From: Ianthella basta
Lineage: Eukaryota; Porifera; Demospongiae; Verongiida; Ianthellidae
Direction: 5' to 3'
DNA: 64,000 bases
NCBI GenBank assembly: GCA_964019415.1
Contig: OZ025875.1
Span: forward strand, 62,001-126,000
The position numbers and the translations under genes were made by a program. Shown here piece by piece: positions 27,292 to 38,660 of the stretch. The notes beneath the pieces were generated by a model. That model saw only the letters and a list, made by a program, of their open reading frames with translations, made no database searches and had not been told where the DNA came from. How positions within the stretch are numbered: position 1 is the first letter of the stretch; each line of letters opens with the position of its first letter.

Positions 27292-30200
27292 TCTTGCCAA
27301 ATCTTAACTAATCTTACCTTGTCATATCTTGCCAAATTTTGCCTAATCTTACCTTGTCATATCTTGCCAAATCTTGCCAAATTTTACCTTGTCATATCTT
27401 GCCAAATCTTGCTTAATCTTACATTGTCATATCTTGCCTAATCTTGCCAAATCTTACCTTGTCATTTCTTGCCAAATCTTGCCAAATCTTCCCAAATCTT
27501 ACCTTGTCATATCTTGCCTACACTTGCCAAATCTTACCTTGTCTCATCTTGCCAAATCTTGCCTGATCTTACCATGTCATATCTTGCCAAATCTTGCCAA
27601 GCCTTACCTTTAAGTTGTCATATCTTGCCAAATCTTGCCTATTCTTAATTTTTCATATCTTGCCAAATCTTGACTAATCTTACCTTGTCATATCTTGTCA
27701 AATCTTGCCAAATCTTACCTTGTCATATCTCGCCAAATCTTGCCAAATCTTACATTGTCATATCTTGCCAAATCTTGCCTAATCTTACCTTGTCATATCT
27801 TGCCAAATCTTGCCAAATCTTACCTTGTCATATCTTACCAAATCTTGCCAAATCTTACTATGTCATATTTTGCCAAATTTTGCCGAATCTTACTTTTTCA
27901 TATCTTGCCAAATCTTGCTTAATCTTACCTTGTCATATCTTGCCAAATCTTGCCAAATCTTACCTTGTCATATCTTGCCAAATCTTTCCAATTCTTACCT
28001 TGTCATATCTTACAAAATCTTGCTTTTAATCTTTCCTTCATATCTTGCCAAATCTTGCCAAATCTTACCAAATATTACCTTGTCATATCTTGCCTAATCT
28101 TGCCAAATCTTACCTTGTCATATCTTGCCAAATCTTGCCTCATCTTACCTTGTCATATCTTGCCAAATCTTGCCAAGTCTTACCTTTAACTTATCATATC
28201 TTGCCAAATCTTGCCTATTCTTACTTTTTCATATCTTGCCAAATCTTGCTTAATCTTACCTTTGTCATATCTTGCCAAATCTTATCTTGTCATATCTTGC
28301 CAAATCTTGCCAAATCTTACCTTCATATCTTACCAAATCTTACCTAAACTTACCTTGTCATATCTTACCTAATCTTGCTTAATCTTACCTTGTCATATCT
28401 TACCTAATCTTGCCAAATCTTGTCATATCTTGCCAAATCTTGCCAAATCTTACCATGTAATATCTTGCCAAATCTTGCCTAATCTTACTTTTTCATATCT
28501 TGCCAAATCTTGCTTAATCTTACCTTGTCATATCTAGCCAAATCTTGGTAAATCTTACCTTGTCATATCTTACCAAATGTTTCCAATTCTTACCTTGTCA
28601 TATCTTACCAAATCTTGCTTATAATCTTACCTTCATATCTTGCCAAATCTTGCCAAATCTTATCTTGTCATATCTTGCCAAATCTTGCCAAATATTACCT
28701 TGTCATATCTTACCTAATCTTGCCAAATCTTACCTTGTCATATCTTGCCAAATCTTGCCTGATCTTACCTTGTCATATCTTGCCAAATCTTGCCAAGTCT
28801 TACTTTTTCATATCTTGCCAAATCTTGCTTAATCTTACCTTGTCATATCTTGCCAAATCTAGCCTAATCTTACCTTGTCATATCTTGCCAAATCTTGCCA
28901 ACTCTTACCTTGGCATATCTTACCAAATCTTGCCTAATCTTACCTTGTCACATCTTGCCTAATCTTGCCAAATCTTACTTTCAATTTGTCATATCTTGCC
29001 AAATCTTGCCGAATCTTACCTTGTCATATCTTGCCAAATCTTGCCAAATCTTACCTCGTCATATCTTGCCAAATCTTGCCAAATCTTACCTTCATATCTT
29101 GCCAAATCTTACCTAAACTTACCTTGTCATATCTTACCTAATCTTGCTTAATCTTACCTTGTCATATCTTGCCAAATCTTGCCTAATCTTACCTTGTCAT
29201 ATTTTGCCTAATCTTGCCAAATCTTGTCATATCTTGCCAAATCTTGCCAAATCTTACCATGTAATATCTTGCCAAATCTTGCCTATTCTTACTTTTTCAT
29301 ATCTTGCCAAATCTTGCTTAATCTTACCTTGTCATATCTTGCTAAATCTTGCCAAATCTTACCTTGTCATATCTTGCCAAATCTTGCCAACTCTTACCTT
29401 GGCATATCTTACCAAATCTTGCCTAATCTTTCCTTGTCATATCTTGCCTAATCTTGCCAAATCTTACTTTCAATTTGTCATATCTTGCCAAATCTTGCCG
29501 AATCTTACCTTGTCATATCTTGCCAAATCTTGCCAAATCTTACCTTGTCATGTCTTGCCTAATCTTGCCAAATCTTACCTTGTCATATCTTGCCAAATCT
29601 TGCCTGATCTTACCATGTCATATCTTGACAAATCTTGCCAAGCCTTACCTTAAAGTTGTCATATCTGGCCAAATCTTGCCTATTCTTACTTTTTCATATC
29701 TTGCCAAATCTTAACTAATCTTACCTTGTCATATCTTGCCAAATTTTGCCTAATCTTACCTTGTCATATCTTGCCAAATCTTGCCAAATCTTACCTTGTC
29801 ATATCTTGCCAAATCTTGCCAAATCTTACCATGTAATTTCTTGCCAAATCTTGCCTAATCTTACTTTTTCATATCTTGCCAAATCTTGCTTAATCTTACC
29901 TTGTCATATCTTGCTAAATCTTGCCAAATCTTACCTTGTCATATCTTGCCAAATCTTGCCAACTCTTACCTTGGCATATCTTACCAAATCTTGCCTAATC
30001 TTTCCTTGTCATATCTTGCCTAATCTTGCCAAATCTTACTTTCAATTTGTCATATCTTGCCTAATCTTGCCGAATCTTACCTTGTCATATCTTGCCAAAT
30101 CTTGCCAAATCTTACCTTGTCATGTCTTGCCTAATCTTGCCAAATCTTACCTTGTCATATCTTGCCAAATCTTGCCTGATCTTACCATGTCATATCTTGA

Positions 30201-30486
30201 CAAATCTTGCCAAGCCTTACCTTAAAGTTGTCATATCTGGCCAAATCTTGCCTATTCTTACTTTTTCATATCTTGCCAAATCTTAACTAATCTTACCTTG
30301 TCATATCTTGCCAAATTTTGCCTAATCTTACCTTGTCATATCTTGCCAAATCTTGCCAAATCTTACCTTGTCATATCTCGCCAAATCTTGCCAAATCTTA
30401 CATTGTCATATCTTGCCTAATCTTGCCTAATCTTACCTTGTCGTATCTTGCCTAATCTTGCCAAATCTTACTTTCAATTTGTCATA
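27292..30486 (+). repeat. 3,195-bp tandem segmental duplication, copy B
   Basis: Direct tandem copy of 24,097-27,291. Reading both copies I found only a handful of single-base differences, for example gtcatatc in copy A near 24,267 against gtcatttc in copy B. The two copies are either recent or a tandem assembly duplication. Shorter pieces of the same module follow near 31,063 and 32,556 with altered spacing. Confidence 0.9.
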
Positions 30487-33400
30487 TCTTGCCAAATCTT
30501 GCCGAATCTTACCTTGTCATATCTTGCCAAATCTTGCCAAATCTTACCTTGTCATATCTTGCCAAATCTTGCCAAATCTTACCTTCATATCTTACCAAAT
30601 CTTACCTAAACTTACCTTGTCATATCTTACCTAATCTTGCTTAATCTTACCTTGTCATATCTTGCCAAATCTTGCCTAATCTTACCTTGTCATATCTTGC
30701 CAAATCTTGCCAAATCTTACCTTGTCATATCTTGCCAAATCTTGCCAAATCTTACCATGTAATTTCTTGCCAAATCTTGCCTAATCTTACTTTTTCATAT
30801 CTTGCCAAATCTTGCCGAATCTTACCTTGTCATATCTTGCCAAATCTAGCCAAATCTTACCTTGTCATGTCTTGCCTAATCTTGCCAAATCTTACCTTGT
30901 CATATCTTGCCAAATCTTGCCTGATCTTACCATGTCATATCTTGACAAATCTTGCCAAGCCTTACCTTAAAGTTGTCATATCTGGCCAAATCTTGCCTAT
31001 TCTTACTTTTTCATATCTTGCCAAATCTTAACTAATCTTACCTTGTCATATCTTGCCAAATTTTGCCTAATCTTACCTTGTCATATCTTGCCAAATCTTG
31101 CCAAATCTTACCTTGTCATATCTTGCCAAATCTTGCCAAATCTTACCATGTAATTTCTTGCCAAATCTTGCCTAATCTTACTTTTTCATATCTTGCCAAA
31201 TCTTGCTTAATCTTACCTTGTCATATCTTGCTAAATCTTGCCAAATCTTACCTTGTCATATCTTGCCAAATCTTGCCAACTCTTACCTTGGCATATCTTA
31301 CCAAATCTTGCCTAATCTTTCCTTGTCATAACTTGCCTAATCTTGCCAAATCTTACTTTCAATTTGTCATATCTTGCCTAATCTTGCCGAATCTTACCTT
31401 GTCATATCTTGCCAAATCTTGCCAAATCTTACCTTGTCATGTCTTGCCTAATCTTGCCAAATCTTACCTTGTCATATCTTGCCAAATCTTGCCTGATCTT
31501 ACCATGTCATATCTTGACAAATCTTGCCAAGCCTTACCTTAAAGTTGTCATATCTGGCCAAATCTTGCCTATTCTTACTTTTTCATATCTTGCCAAATCT
31601 TAACTAATCTTACCTTGTCATATCTTGCCAAATCTTGCCTAATCTTACCTTGTCATATCTTGCCAAATCTTGCCAAATCTTACCTTGTCATATCTCGCCA
31701 AATCTTGCCAAATCTTACATTGTCATATCTTGCCTAATCTTGCCTAATCTTACCTTGTCGTATCTTGCCTAATCTTGCCAAATCTTACTTTCAATTTGTC
31801 ATATCTTGCCAAATCTTGCCGAATCTTACCTTGTCATATCTTGCCAAATCTTGCCAAATCTTACCTTGTCATATCTTGCCAAATCTTGCCAAATCTTACC
31901 TTCATATCTTACCAAATCTTACCTAAACTTACCTTGTCATATCTTACCTAATCTTGCTTAATCTTACCTTGTCATATCTTGCCAAATCTTGCCTAATCTT
32001 ACCTTGTCATATCTTGCCTAATCTTGCCAAATCTTGTCATATCTTGCCAAATCTTGCCAAATCTTACCATGTAATATCTTGCCAAATCTTGCCTAATCTT
32101 ACTTTTTCATATCTTGCCAAATCTTGCTTAATCTTACCTTGTCATATCTTGCTAAATCTTGCCAAATCTTACCTTGTCATATCTTGCCAAATCTTGCCAA
32201 CTCTTACCTTGGCATATCTTACCAAATCTTGCCTAATCTTTCCTTGTCATATCTTGCCTAATCTTGCCAAATCTTACTTTCAATTTGTCATATCTTGCAA
32301 AATCTTGCCGAATCTTACCTTGTCATATCTTGCCAAATCTTGCCAAATCTTACCTTGTCATGTCTTGCCTAATCTTGCCAAATCTTACCTTGTCATATCT
32401 TGCCAAATCTTGCCTGATCTTACCATGTCATATCTTGACAAATCTTGCCAAGCCTTACCTTAAAGTTGTCATATCTGGCCAAATCTTGCCTATTCTTACT
32501 TTTTCATATCTTGCCAAATCTTAACTAATCTTACCTTGTCATATCTTGCCAAATTTTGCCTAATCTTACCTTGTCATATCTTGCCAAATCTTGCCAAATC
32601 TTACCTTGTCATATCTTACCAAATCTTGCCAAATCTTACCATGTAATTTCTTGCCAAATCTTGCCTAATCTTACTTTTTCATATCTTGCCAAATCTTGCT
32701 TAATCTTACCTTGTCATATCTTGCTAAATCTTGCCAAATCTTACCTTGTCATATCTTGCCAAATCTTGCCAACTCTTACCTTGGCATATCTTACCAAATC
32801 TTGCCTAATCTTTCCTTGTCATATCTTGCCTAATCTTGCCAAATCTTACTTTCAATTTGTCATATCTTGCCAAATCTTGCCGAATCTTACCTTGTCATAT
32901 CTTGCCAAATCTTGCCAAATCTTACCTTGTCATGTCTTGCCTAATCTTGCCAAATCTTACCTTGTCATATCTTGCCAAATCTTGCCTGATCTTACCATGT
33001 CATATCTTGACAAATCTTGCCAAGCCTTACCTTAAAGTTGTCATATCTGGCCAAATCTTGCCTATTCTTACTTTTTCATATCTTGCCAAATCTTAACTAA
33101 TCTTACCTTGTCATATCTTGCCAAATCTTGCCTAATCTTACCTTGTCATATCTTGCCAAATCTTGCCAAATCTTACCTTGTCATATCTCGCCAAATCTTG
33201 CCAAATCTTACATTGTCATATCTTGCCAAATCTTGCCTAATCTTACCTTGTCGTATCTTGCCAAATCTTGCCAAATCTTACCTTGTCATATCTTGCCAAA
33301 TCTTGCCAAATCTTACCATGTCATACTTTGCCAAATCTTGCCTAATCTTACTTTTTCATATCTTGCCAAATCTTGCTTAATCTTACCTTGTCATATCTAG

Positions 33401-34399
33401 CCAAATCTTGGTAAATCTTACCTTGTCATATCTTACCAAATGTTTCCAATTCTTACCTTGTCATATCTTACCAAAACTTGCTTATAATCTTACCTTCATA
33501 TCTTGCCAAATCTTGCCAAATCTTATCTTGTCATATCTTGCCAAATCTTGCCAAATATTACCTTGTCATATCTTACCTAATCTTGCCAAATCTTACCTTG
33601 TCATATCTTGCCAAATCTTGCCTGATCTTACCATGTCATATCTTGCCAAATCTTGCCAAGTCTTACTTTTTCATATCTTGCCAAATCTTGCTTAATCTTA
33701 CCTTGTCATATCTTGCCAAATCTAGCCAAATCTTACCTTGTCATATCTTGCCAAATCTTGCCAACTCTTACCTTGGCATATCTTACCAAATCTTGCCTAA
33801 TCTTACCTTGTCATATCTTGCCTAATCTTGCCATATCTTACTTTCAATTTGTCATATTTTGCCAAATCTTGCCGAATCTTACCTTGTCATATCTTGCCAA
33901 ATCTTGCCAAATCTTACCTTGTCATATCTTGCCAATTCTTGCCAAATCTTACCTTGTCATATCTTGCCAAATCTTGCCAAATCTTACCATGTCATACTTT
34001 GCCAAATCTTGCCTAATCTTACTTTTTCATATCTTGCCAAATCTTGCTTAATCTTACCTTGTCATATCTAGCCAAATCTTGGTAAATCTTACCTTGTCAT
34101 ATCTTACCAAATGTTTTCAATTCTTACCTTGTCATATCTTACCAAATCTTGCTTATAATCTTACCTTCATATCTTGCCAAATCTTGCCAAATCTTATCTT
34201 GTCATTATCTTGCCAAATCTTGCCAAATATTACCTTGTCATATCTTACCTAATCTTGCCAAATCTTACCTTGTCATATCTTGCCAAATCTTGCCTGATCT
34301 TACCTTGTCATATCTTGCCAAATCTTGCCAAGTCTTACCTTTAACTTATCATATCTTGCCAAATCTTGCCAAATCTTACCATGTCATATCTTGCCAAAT

Positions 34400-35280
34400 C
34401 TTACCTTGTCATATCTTACCAAATCTTGCTTAATCTTACCTTGTCATATGTTGCCAAATCTTGCCAAATCTTATCTTGTCATATCTTGCCAAATCTTGCC
34501 AAATATTACCTTGTCATATCTTGCCAAATCTTGCCAAATCTTACCTTGGCATATCTTACCAAATCTTGCCTAATCTTACCTTGTCATATCTTGCCTAATC
34601 TTGCCAAATCTTACCTTGTCATATCTTGCCAAATCTTGCCGAATCTTACCTTGTCATATCTTGCCAAATCTTCCCAAATCTTACCTTGTCATATCTTGCC
34701 TAAACTTGCCAAATCTTACCTTGTCATATCTTGCCAAATCTTGCCTGATCTTACCATGTGATATCTTGCCAAATCTTGCCAAGCATTACCTTTAAGTTGT
34801 CATATTTTGCCAAATCTTGCCTATTCTTACTTTTTCATATCTTGCCAAATCTTGACTAATCTTACCTTGTCATATCTTGCCAAATCTTGCCAAATGTTAC
34901 CTATTCATATCTCGCCAAATCTTGCCAAATCTTACAGTGTCATATCTTGCCAAATTTTGCCTAATCTTACCTTGTCATATCTTGCCAAATCTTGCCAAAT
35001 CTTACCTTGTCATATCTTACCAAATCTTGCCAAATCTTACCATGTCATATTTTGCCAAATCTTGCCTAATCTTACTTTTTCATATCTTGCCAAATCTTGC
35101 TTAATCGTACCTTGTCATATCTTGCCAAATCTTGCCAAATCTTACCTTGTCATATCTTGCCAAATCTTTCCAATTCTTACCTTGTCATATCTTACCAAAT
35201 CTTGCTTTTAATCTTTCCTTCATATCTTGCCAAATCTTGCCAAATCTTACCAAATATTACCTTGTCATATCTTACCTAAT
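34400..35280 (+). repeat. Outer-domain-type block at the right end of the 35-bp array
   Basis: This stretch repeats the ordered variants of about 3,180-3,900, some 31 kb away: the atatgttgcc unit (34,445), ttatcttg, ttggcatatc, gccgaatc, cccaaatc, cctaaacttgcc and the rare aagcattacctttaag unit near 34,780. It lies beyond the middle domain, so the two outer domains are more alike than either is to the middle. Confidence 0.75.
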
Positions 35281-36060
35281 CTTGCCGAATCTTACCTTGT
35301 CATATCTTGCCAAAACTTGCCTGATCTTACCTTGTCATATCTTGCCAAATCTTGCCAAGTCTTACCTTTAACTTATCATATCTTGCCAAATCTTGCTTAA
35401 TCTTACTTTTTCATATCTTGCCAAATCTTGCTTAATCTTACCTTGTCATATCTCGCCAAATCTTGCCAAATCTTGCCAAATCTTACCTTGTCATATCTTG
35501 CCTACTCTTGCCAAATCTTACCTTCATATTTTACCAAATCTTGCCTAAACTTACCTTGTCATATCTTACCTAATCTTGCTTAATCTTACCTTGTCATATC
35601 TTGCCAAATCTTGCCAAATATTACCTTGTCATATCTTGCCAAATCTTGCCAAATCTTACCTTGTCATATCTTGCCAAATCTTGCCTAATCTTACCTTGTC
35701 ATATCTTGCCAAATCTTGCCAAATCTTGTCATATCTTACCAAATCTTGCCAAATCTTACCATGTAATATCTTGCCAAATCTTGCCTATTCTTACTTTTTC
35801 ATATCTTGCCAAATCTTGCTTAATCTTACCTTGTCATATCTTGCAAAATCTTGCCTAATCTTACCTTGTCATATCTTGCCAAATCTTGCCAAATCTTACC
35901 TTGGCATATCTTACCAAATCTTGCCTAATCTTACCTTGTCATATCTTGCCTGATCTTGCCAAATCTTACTTTTTCATATCTTGCCAAATCTTGCTTAATC
36001 TTACCTTGTCATATCTTGCCAAATCTTGCTTAATCTTACCTTGTCATATCTTGCCAAATC

Positions 36061-37055
36061 TTGCCAAATCTTACCTTGGCATATCTTACCAAATCTTGCG
36101 TAATCTTACCTTGTCATATCTTGCCTGATCTTGCCAAATCTTACCTTGGCATATCTTGCCAAATCTTGCCGAATCTTACCTTGTCAGATCTTGCCAAATC
36201 TTGCTTAATCTTACCTTGTCATATATTGCCTAATCTTGCCTAATCTTACCTTGTCATATCTTGCCAAATCTTGCCTGATCTTACTTTTTCATATCTTGCC
36301 AAATCTTGCTTAATCTTACTTTTTCATATCTTGCCAAATCTTGCTTAATCTTACCTTGTCATATCTTGCCAAATCTTGCTTAATCTTACCTCATCATATC
36401 TTGCCAAATCTTGCTTAATCTTACCTTGTCATATCTTGCCTACTCTTGCCAAATCTTACCTTGGCATATCTTACCAAATCTTGCCTAATCTTACCTTGTC
36501 ATATCTTGCCTGATCTTGCCAAATCTTACCTTGGCATATCTTGCCAAATCTTGCCGAATCTTACCTTGTCAGATCTTCCCAAATCTTGCCTAATCTTACC
36601 TTGTCATATATTGCCTAATCTTGCCTAATCTTACCTTGTCATATCTTGCCAAATCTTGCCTGATCTTACTTTTTCATATCTTGCCAAATCTTGCTTAATC
36701 TTACTTTTTCATATCTTGCCAAATCTTGCTTAATCTTACCTTGTCATATCTTGCCAAATCTTGCTTAATCTTACCTCGTCATATCTTGCCAAATCTTGCT
36801 TAATCTTACCTTGTCATATCTTGCCAAATCTTGCCAAATCTTACCTTGGCATATCTTACCAAATCTTGCCTAATCTTACCTTGTCATATCTTGCCTGATC
36901 TTGCCAAATCTTACCTTGGCATATCTTGCCAAATCTTGCCGAATCTTACCTTGTCAGATCTTGCCAAATCTTGCCAAATCTTACCTTGTCATATATTGCC
37001 TAATCTTGCCTAATCTTACCTTGTCATATCTTGCCAAATCTTGCCTGATCTTACC
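36061..37055 (+). repeat. 385-bp (eleven-unit) tandem higher-order repeat, nearly three copies
   Basis: Eleven 35-bp units repeat at 36,061-36,445, 36,446-36,830 and 36,831 to about 37,055 (partial). Each copy carries the series ttggcatatc, cctgatcttgcc, ttggcatatc, gccgaatc, gtcagatc and gtcatatatt. It is the last regular higher-order repeat before the array turns over near 37,740. Confidence 0.85.
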
Positions 37056-37681
37056 TTGTCATATCTTGCCAAATTTTGCCAAGCCTTACCTTTAAGTTGT
37101 CATATCTTGCCAAATCTTGCCTATTCTTCCTTTTTCATATCTTGCCAAATCTTGACTAATCTTACCTTGTCATATCTTGCCAAATCTTTACTAATCTTAC
37201 CTTGTCATATCTTGCCAAATCTTGCCTAATCTTACCTTGTCATATCTTGCCAAATCTTGCCAAATCTTACCTTGTCATATCTTGCCAAATCTTGCCAAAT
37301 CTTACCCTGTCATATCTTGCCAAATCTTGCCTAATCTTCCTTTTTCATATCTTGCTAAATCTTGCTTAATCTTACCTTGTCATATCTGGCCAAATCTTGC
37401 CAAATCTTACCTTGTCATATCTTGCCAAATCTTTCCAATTCTTACCTTGTCATATCTTACCAAATCTTGCTTAATCTTACCTTCATATCTTCCCAAATCT
37501 TGCCAAATCTTATCTTGTCATATCTTGTCAAATCTTGCCAAATATTACCTTGTCATATCTTGCCAAATCTTGCCTAATCTTACCTTGTCATATCTTGCCA
37601 AATCTTGCCGAATCTTGCCAAATCTTACCATGCAATATCTTGCCAAATCTTGCCTAATCTTACTTTTTCATATTTTGCCAA

Positions 37682-37826
37682 ATCTTGCTTAATCTTACCT
37701 TGTCATATCTTGCCAAATCTTGCTATATCTTGCCTCATCTTGCTATTTCTTGCCTCAAGATGAGGCAAGATATAGCAAGATTAAGCAAGATGAGGCAAGA
37801 TATGACAAGGTAAGATTAAGCAAGAT
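37682..37826. repeat. Fold-back inverted repeat at the satellite junction
   Basis: The + strand array meets its own reverse complement here. A perfect 27-bp arm at 37,716-37,742 pairs with 37,756-37,782 across a 13-base loop (37,743-37,755). The pairing continues outward with a single 10-bp decamer insertion on the right and a two-base change. Arms of 61 bp (37,682-37,742) and 71 bp (37,756-37,826) result. The right arm contains a reverse-complemented half of a 35-bp unit (37,799-37,821, core gacaaggtaag), which is otherwise confined to the left array. The junction therefore copied the transition zone between the two satellite types. Confidence 0.92.
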
Positions 37827-37899
37827 GAGGCAAGATGAGGCAAGATATAGCAAGATGAAGCAAGATGAGGCAAGAAATAGCAAGATGAGGCAAGATATA
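37756..37899 (-). repeat. Decamer satellite, first segment
   Basis: Short run of the inverted decamer satellite (gcaagatgag, gcaagatata, gcaagaaata on the + strand) between the fold-back and the transposon. It includes the one embedded reverse-complement piece of the 35-bp unit at 37,799-37,821. It ends at the TA target site 37,898-37,899 and resumes after the transposon. Confidence 0.93.
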
Positions 37900-37926
37900 C
37901 CGTATGCGCTTTAATTTTCGCGGGGT
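37900..37926 (+). repeat. Left terminal inverted repeat of the DNA transposon
   Basis: 27 bp, begins ccgtatgcgc and ends with a cgcgggg run. It is the exact reverse complement of 38,661-38,687. Weaker similarity continues inward for about 15 bp through another ttcgcgg motif. Confidence 0.95.
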
Positions 37927-37960
37927 TTAATGTTCGCGGTTTTCGCGGTTCAGCAGCCAT

Positions 37961-38000
37961 CCGCGAATATTTCGTCCGCGAATATTTGGACATCACTGTA
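37961..38000 (+). repeat. Left subterminal direct repeat of the transposon
   Basis: 40-bp block with two ccgcgaatattt motifs ending in ctgta. It matches 38,560-38,599 at 34 of 40 positions in the same orientation, unlike the terminal repeats. Subterminal motif clusters are commonly transposase-binding sites in DNA transposons; that role is inferred here. Confidence 0.8.
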
Positions 38001-38049
38001 AATGGACCTACACAGCTCGAGCCAATCAATGACGTCATGCGTAACAAAA

Positions 38050-38550
38050 ATGGCGATAATTGCCTACGGGGCTAACTCGCTTCGCTAGTTCCTTTGTTCC
38101 CGACCCGTTGTTCTTGCTGCCGACAAACATATCTATTCGTCCTTACTTGGTACCCCAGCGCGACATCGTTCCAGAGTTGGAGAAGATTGTTCCTCCATCA
38201 ACGGCGAAGGCTGTACAGCAAGAAGTCGAGATCACTACGCTCGTGGCTGCAGCTGCTGCAAAGCGGATCGGTGGCCATGGGGTCGATGAAAAGGGACCAA
38301 TATGACAAGACCACCACAGAGACTCGGAAAGCAGATCGCCAAGTACGTATACCGCTGAAAATGGCATTGCAGCAGCCTCACGTGATTTTAAGACAAAGCA
38401 AGGCTTAGAGTTGAAGGAGAGCACAGTGAGAGGGCGGAAGAAGACGTATTGCGCTGAATTGGCCAGCCAAAGACAAAAGGGGATGATAAACCTGTGGAAA
38501 AACTGCCTGTGCCAGCACCGGGACGCCCACTGGCACTAGAACAACATGTC
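38050..38550 (+). pseudogene. Transposase N-terminal remnant (pogo/Tigger-like, DNA-binding part)
   Basis: Pieces of one protein are visible in different frames. An open stretch at 38,060-38,305 carries LVPQRDIVPELEKIVPP. YDKTTTETRK lies at 38,301-38,330, AENGIAAASRDF begins at 38,354, ESTVRGRKKTY at 38,417 and LPVPAPGRPL at 38,503-38,532. From memory, the pattern (an AENG helix, then ESTVR, then a GRPL linker) resembles the helix-turn-helix and linker region of pogo/Tigger-like transposase-derived proteins common in invertebrate genomes. The three frames used, with a stop at 38,303-38,305, show it is not translatable as one protein. No DDE catalytic residues follow: the sequence passes into subterminal DNA. 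There is an ATG at 38,050, but its frame closes after 12 codons. Family confidence is moderate. Confidence 0.6.
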
Positions 38551-38559
38551 GAAAGACAT

Positions 38560-38599
38560 CCGCGAATATTTCACCCGCGAATATTTCAACACCATTGTA
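38560..38599 (+). repeat. Right subterminal direct repeat of the transposon
   Basis: Direct-orientation partner of 37,961-38,000, again with two ccgcgaatattt motifs, ending in ttgta. It begins just where the transposase-like coding remnant stops, so it lies next to the internal deletion joint. Confidence 0.8.
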
Positions 38600-38660
38600 C
38601 CCAGCACCCGCGAATTTAAAAACGCGAAAACCGCGAAAATTGCAAGTCCGCGAAATATAG

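Larger units (their letters stand above)
1..37715 (+). repeat. 35-bp satellite array
   Basis: Continuous tandem array of a unit of about 35 bp, close to 1,075 copies by length. Seen directly: each unit is three decamers of the form cNNatcttgc (typically catatcttgc, caaatcttgc, then caaatcttac) followed by the 5-base spacer cttgt. Common variants are cctaatc, cttaatc, ctcgcc, gccgaatc and ttttcat in place of ttgtcat. Length variants include a short form with accttcatatc and a longer form with tttcaatttg. The + strand consensus has no stop codon and almost no CpG, so it gives spurious open frames rich in Leu, Ser, Ile, Pro and Cys with a 35-residue period. No non-repeat DNA interrupts the block. 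Function is unknown; centromeric, pericentromeric or subtelomeric placement would fit but cannot be shown here. Confidence 0.97.

Noticed and set aside
1-37700. Dozens of overlapping + strand frames of 60-354 codons
   Set aside because: They follow the 35-bp unit in all three frames, overlap heavily, end wherever a cctaatc or cttaatc variant gives a stop, mostly lack ATG starts and show no coding constraint.
1-37715. Telomere repeat array
   Set aside because: No run of TTAGGG-like or other short telomeric motif was seen; the units are 35 bp and 10 bp and the strand composition differs from telomeric DNA.
37682-37826. Simple fold-back sequencing chimaera as the explanation of the junction
   Set aside because: A chimaera would continue as the reverse complement of the left 35-bp array. 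Instead the right side is decamer satellite for tens of kilobases with its own insertions. Not excluded as a local assembly join, hence the check proposed.
37720-37914. A + strand frame across the junction, rich in Lys, Asp, Glu and Arg
   Set aside because: It is the purine strand of the inverted decamers (gcaagatgag reads as Ala-Arg, Met-Arg-Gln and similar) and ends inside the transposon terminus.
38060-38305. An intact 81-residue host protein
   Set aside because: It lies wholly within the transposon, begins without ATG in frame, and is continued by transposase-like motifs in other frames, so it is a piece of the element.
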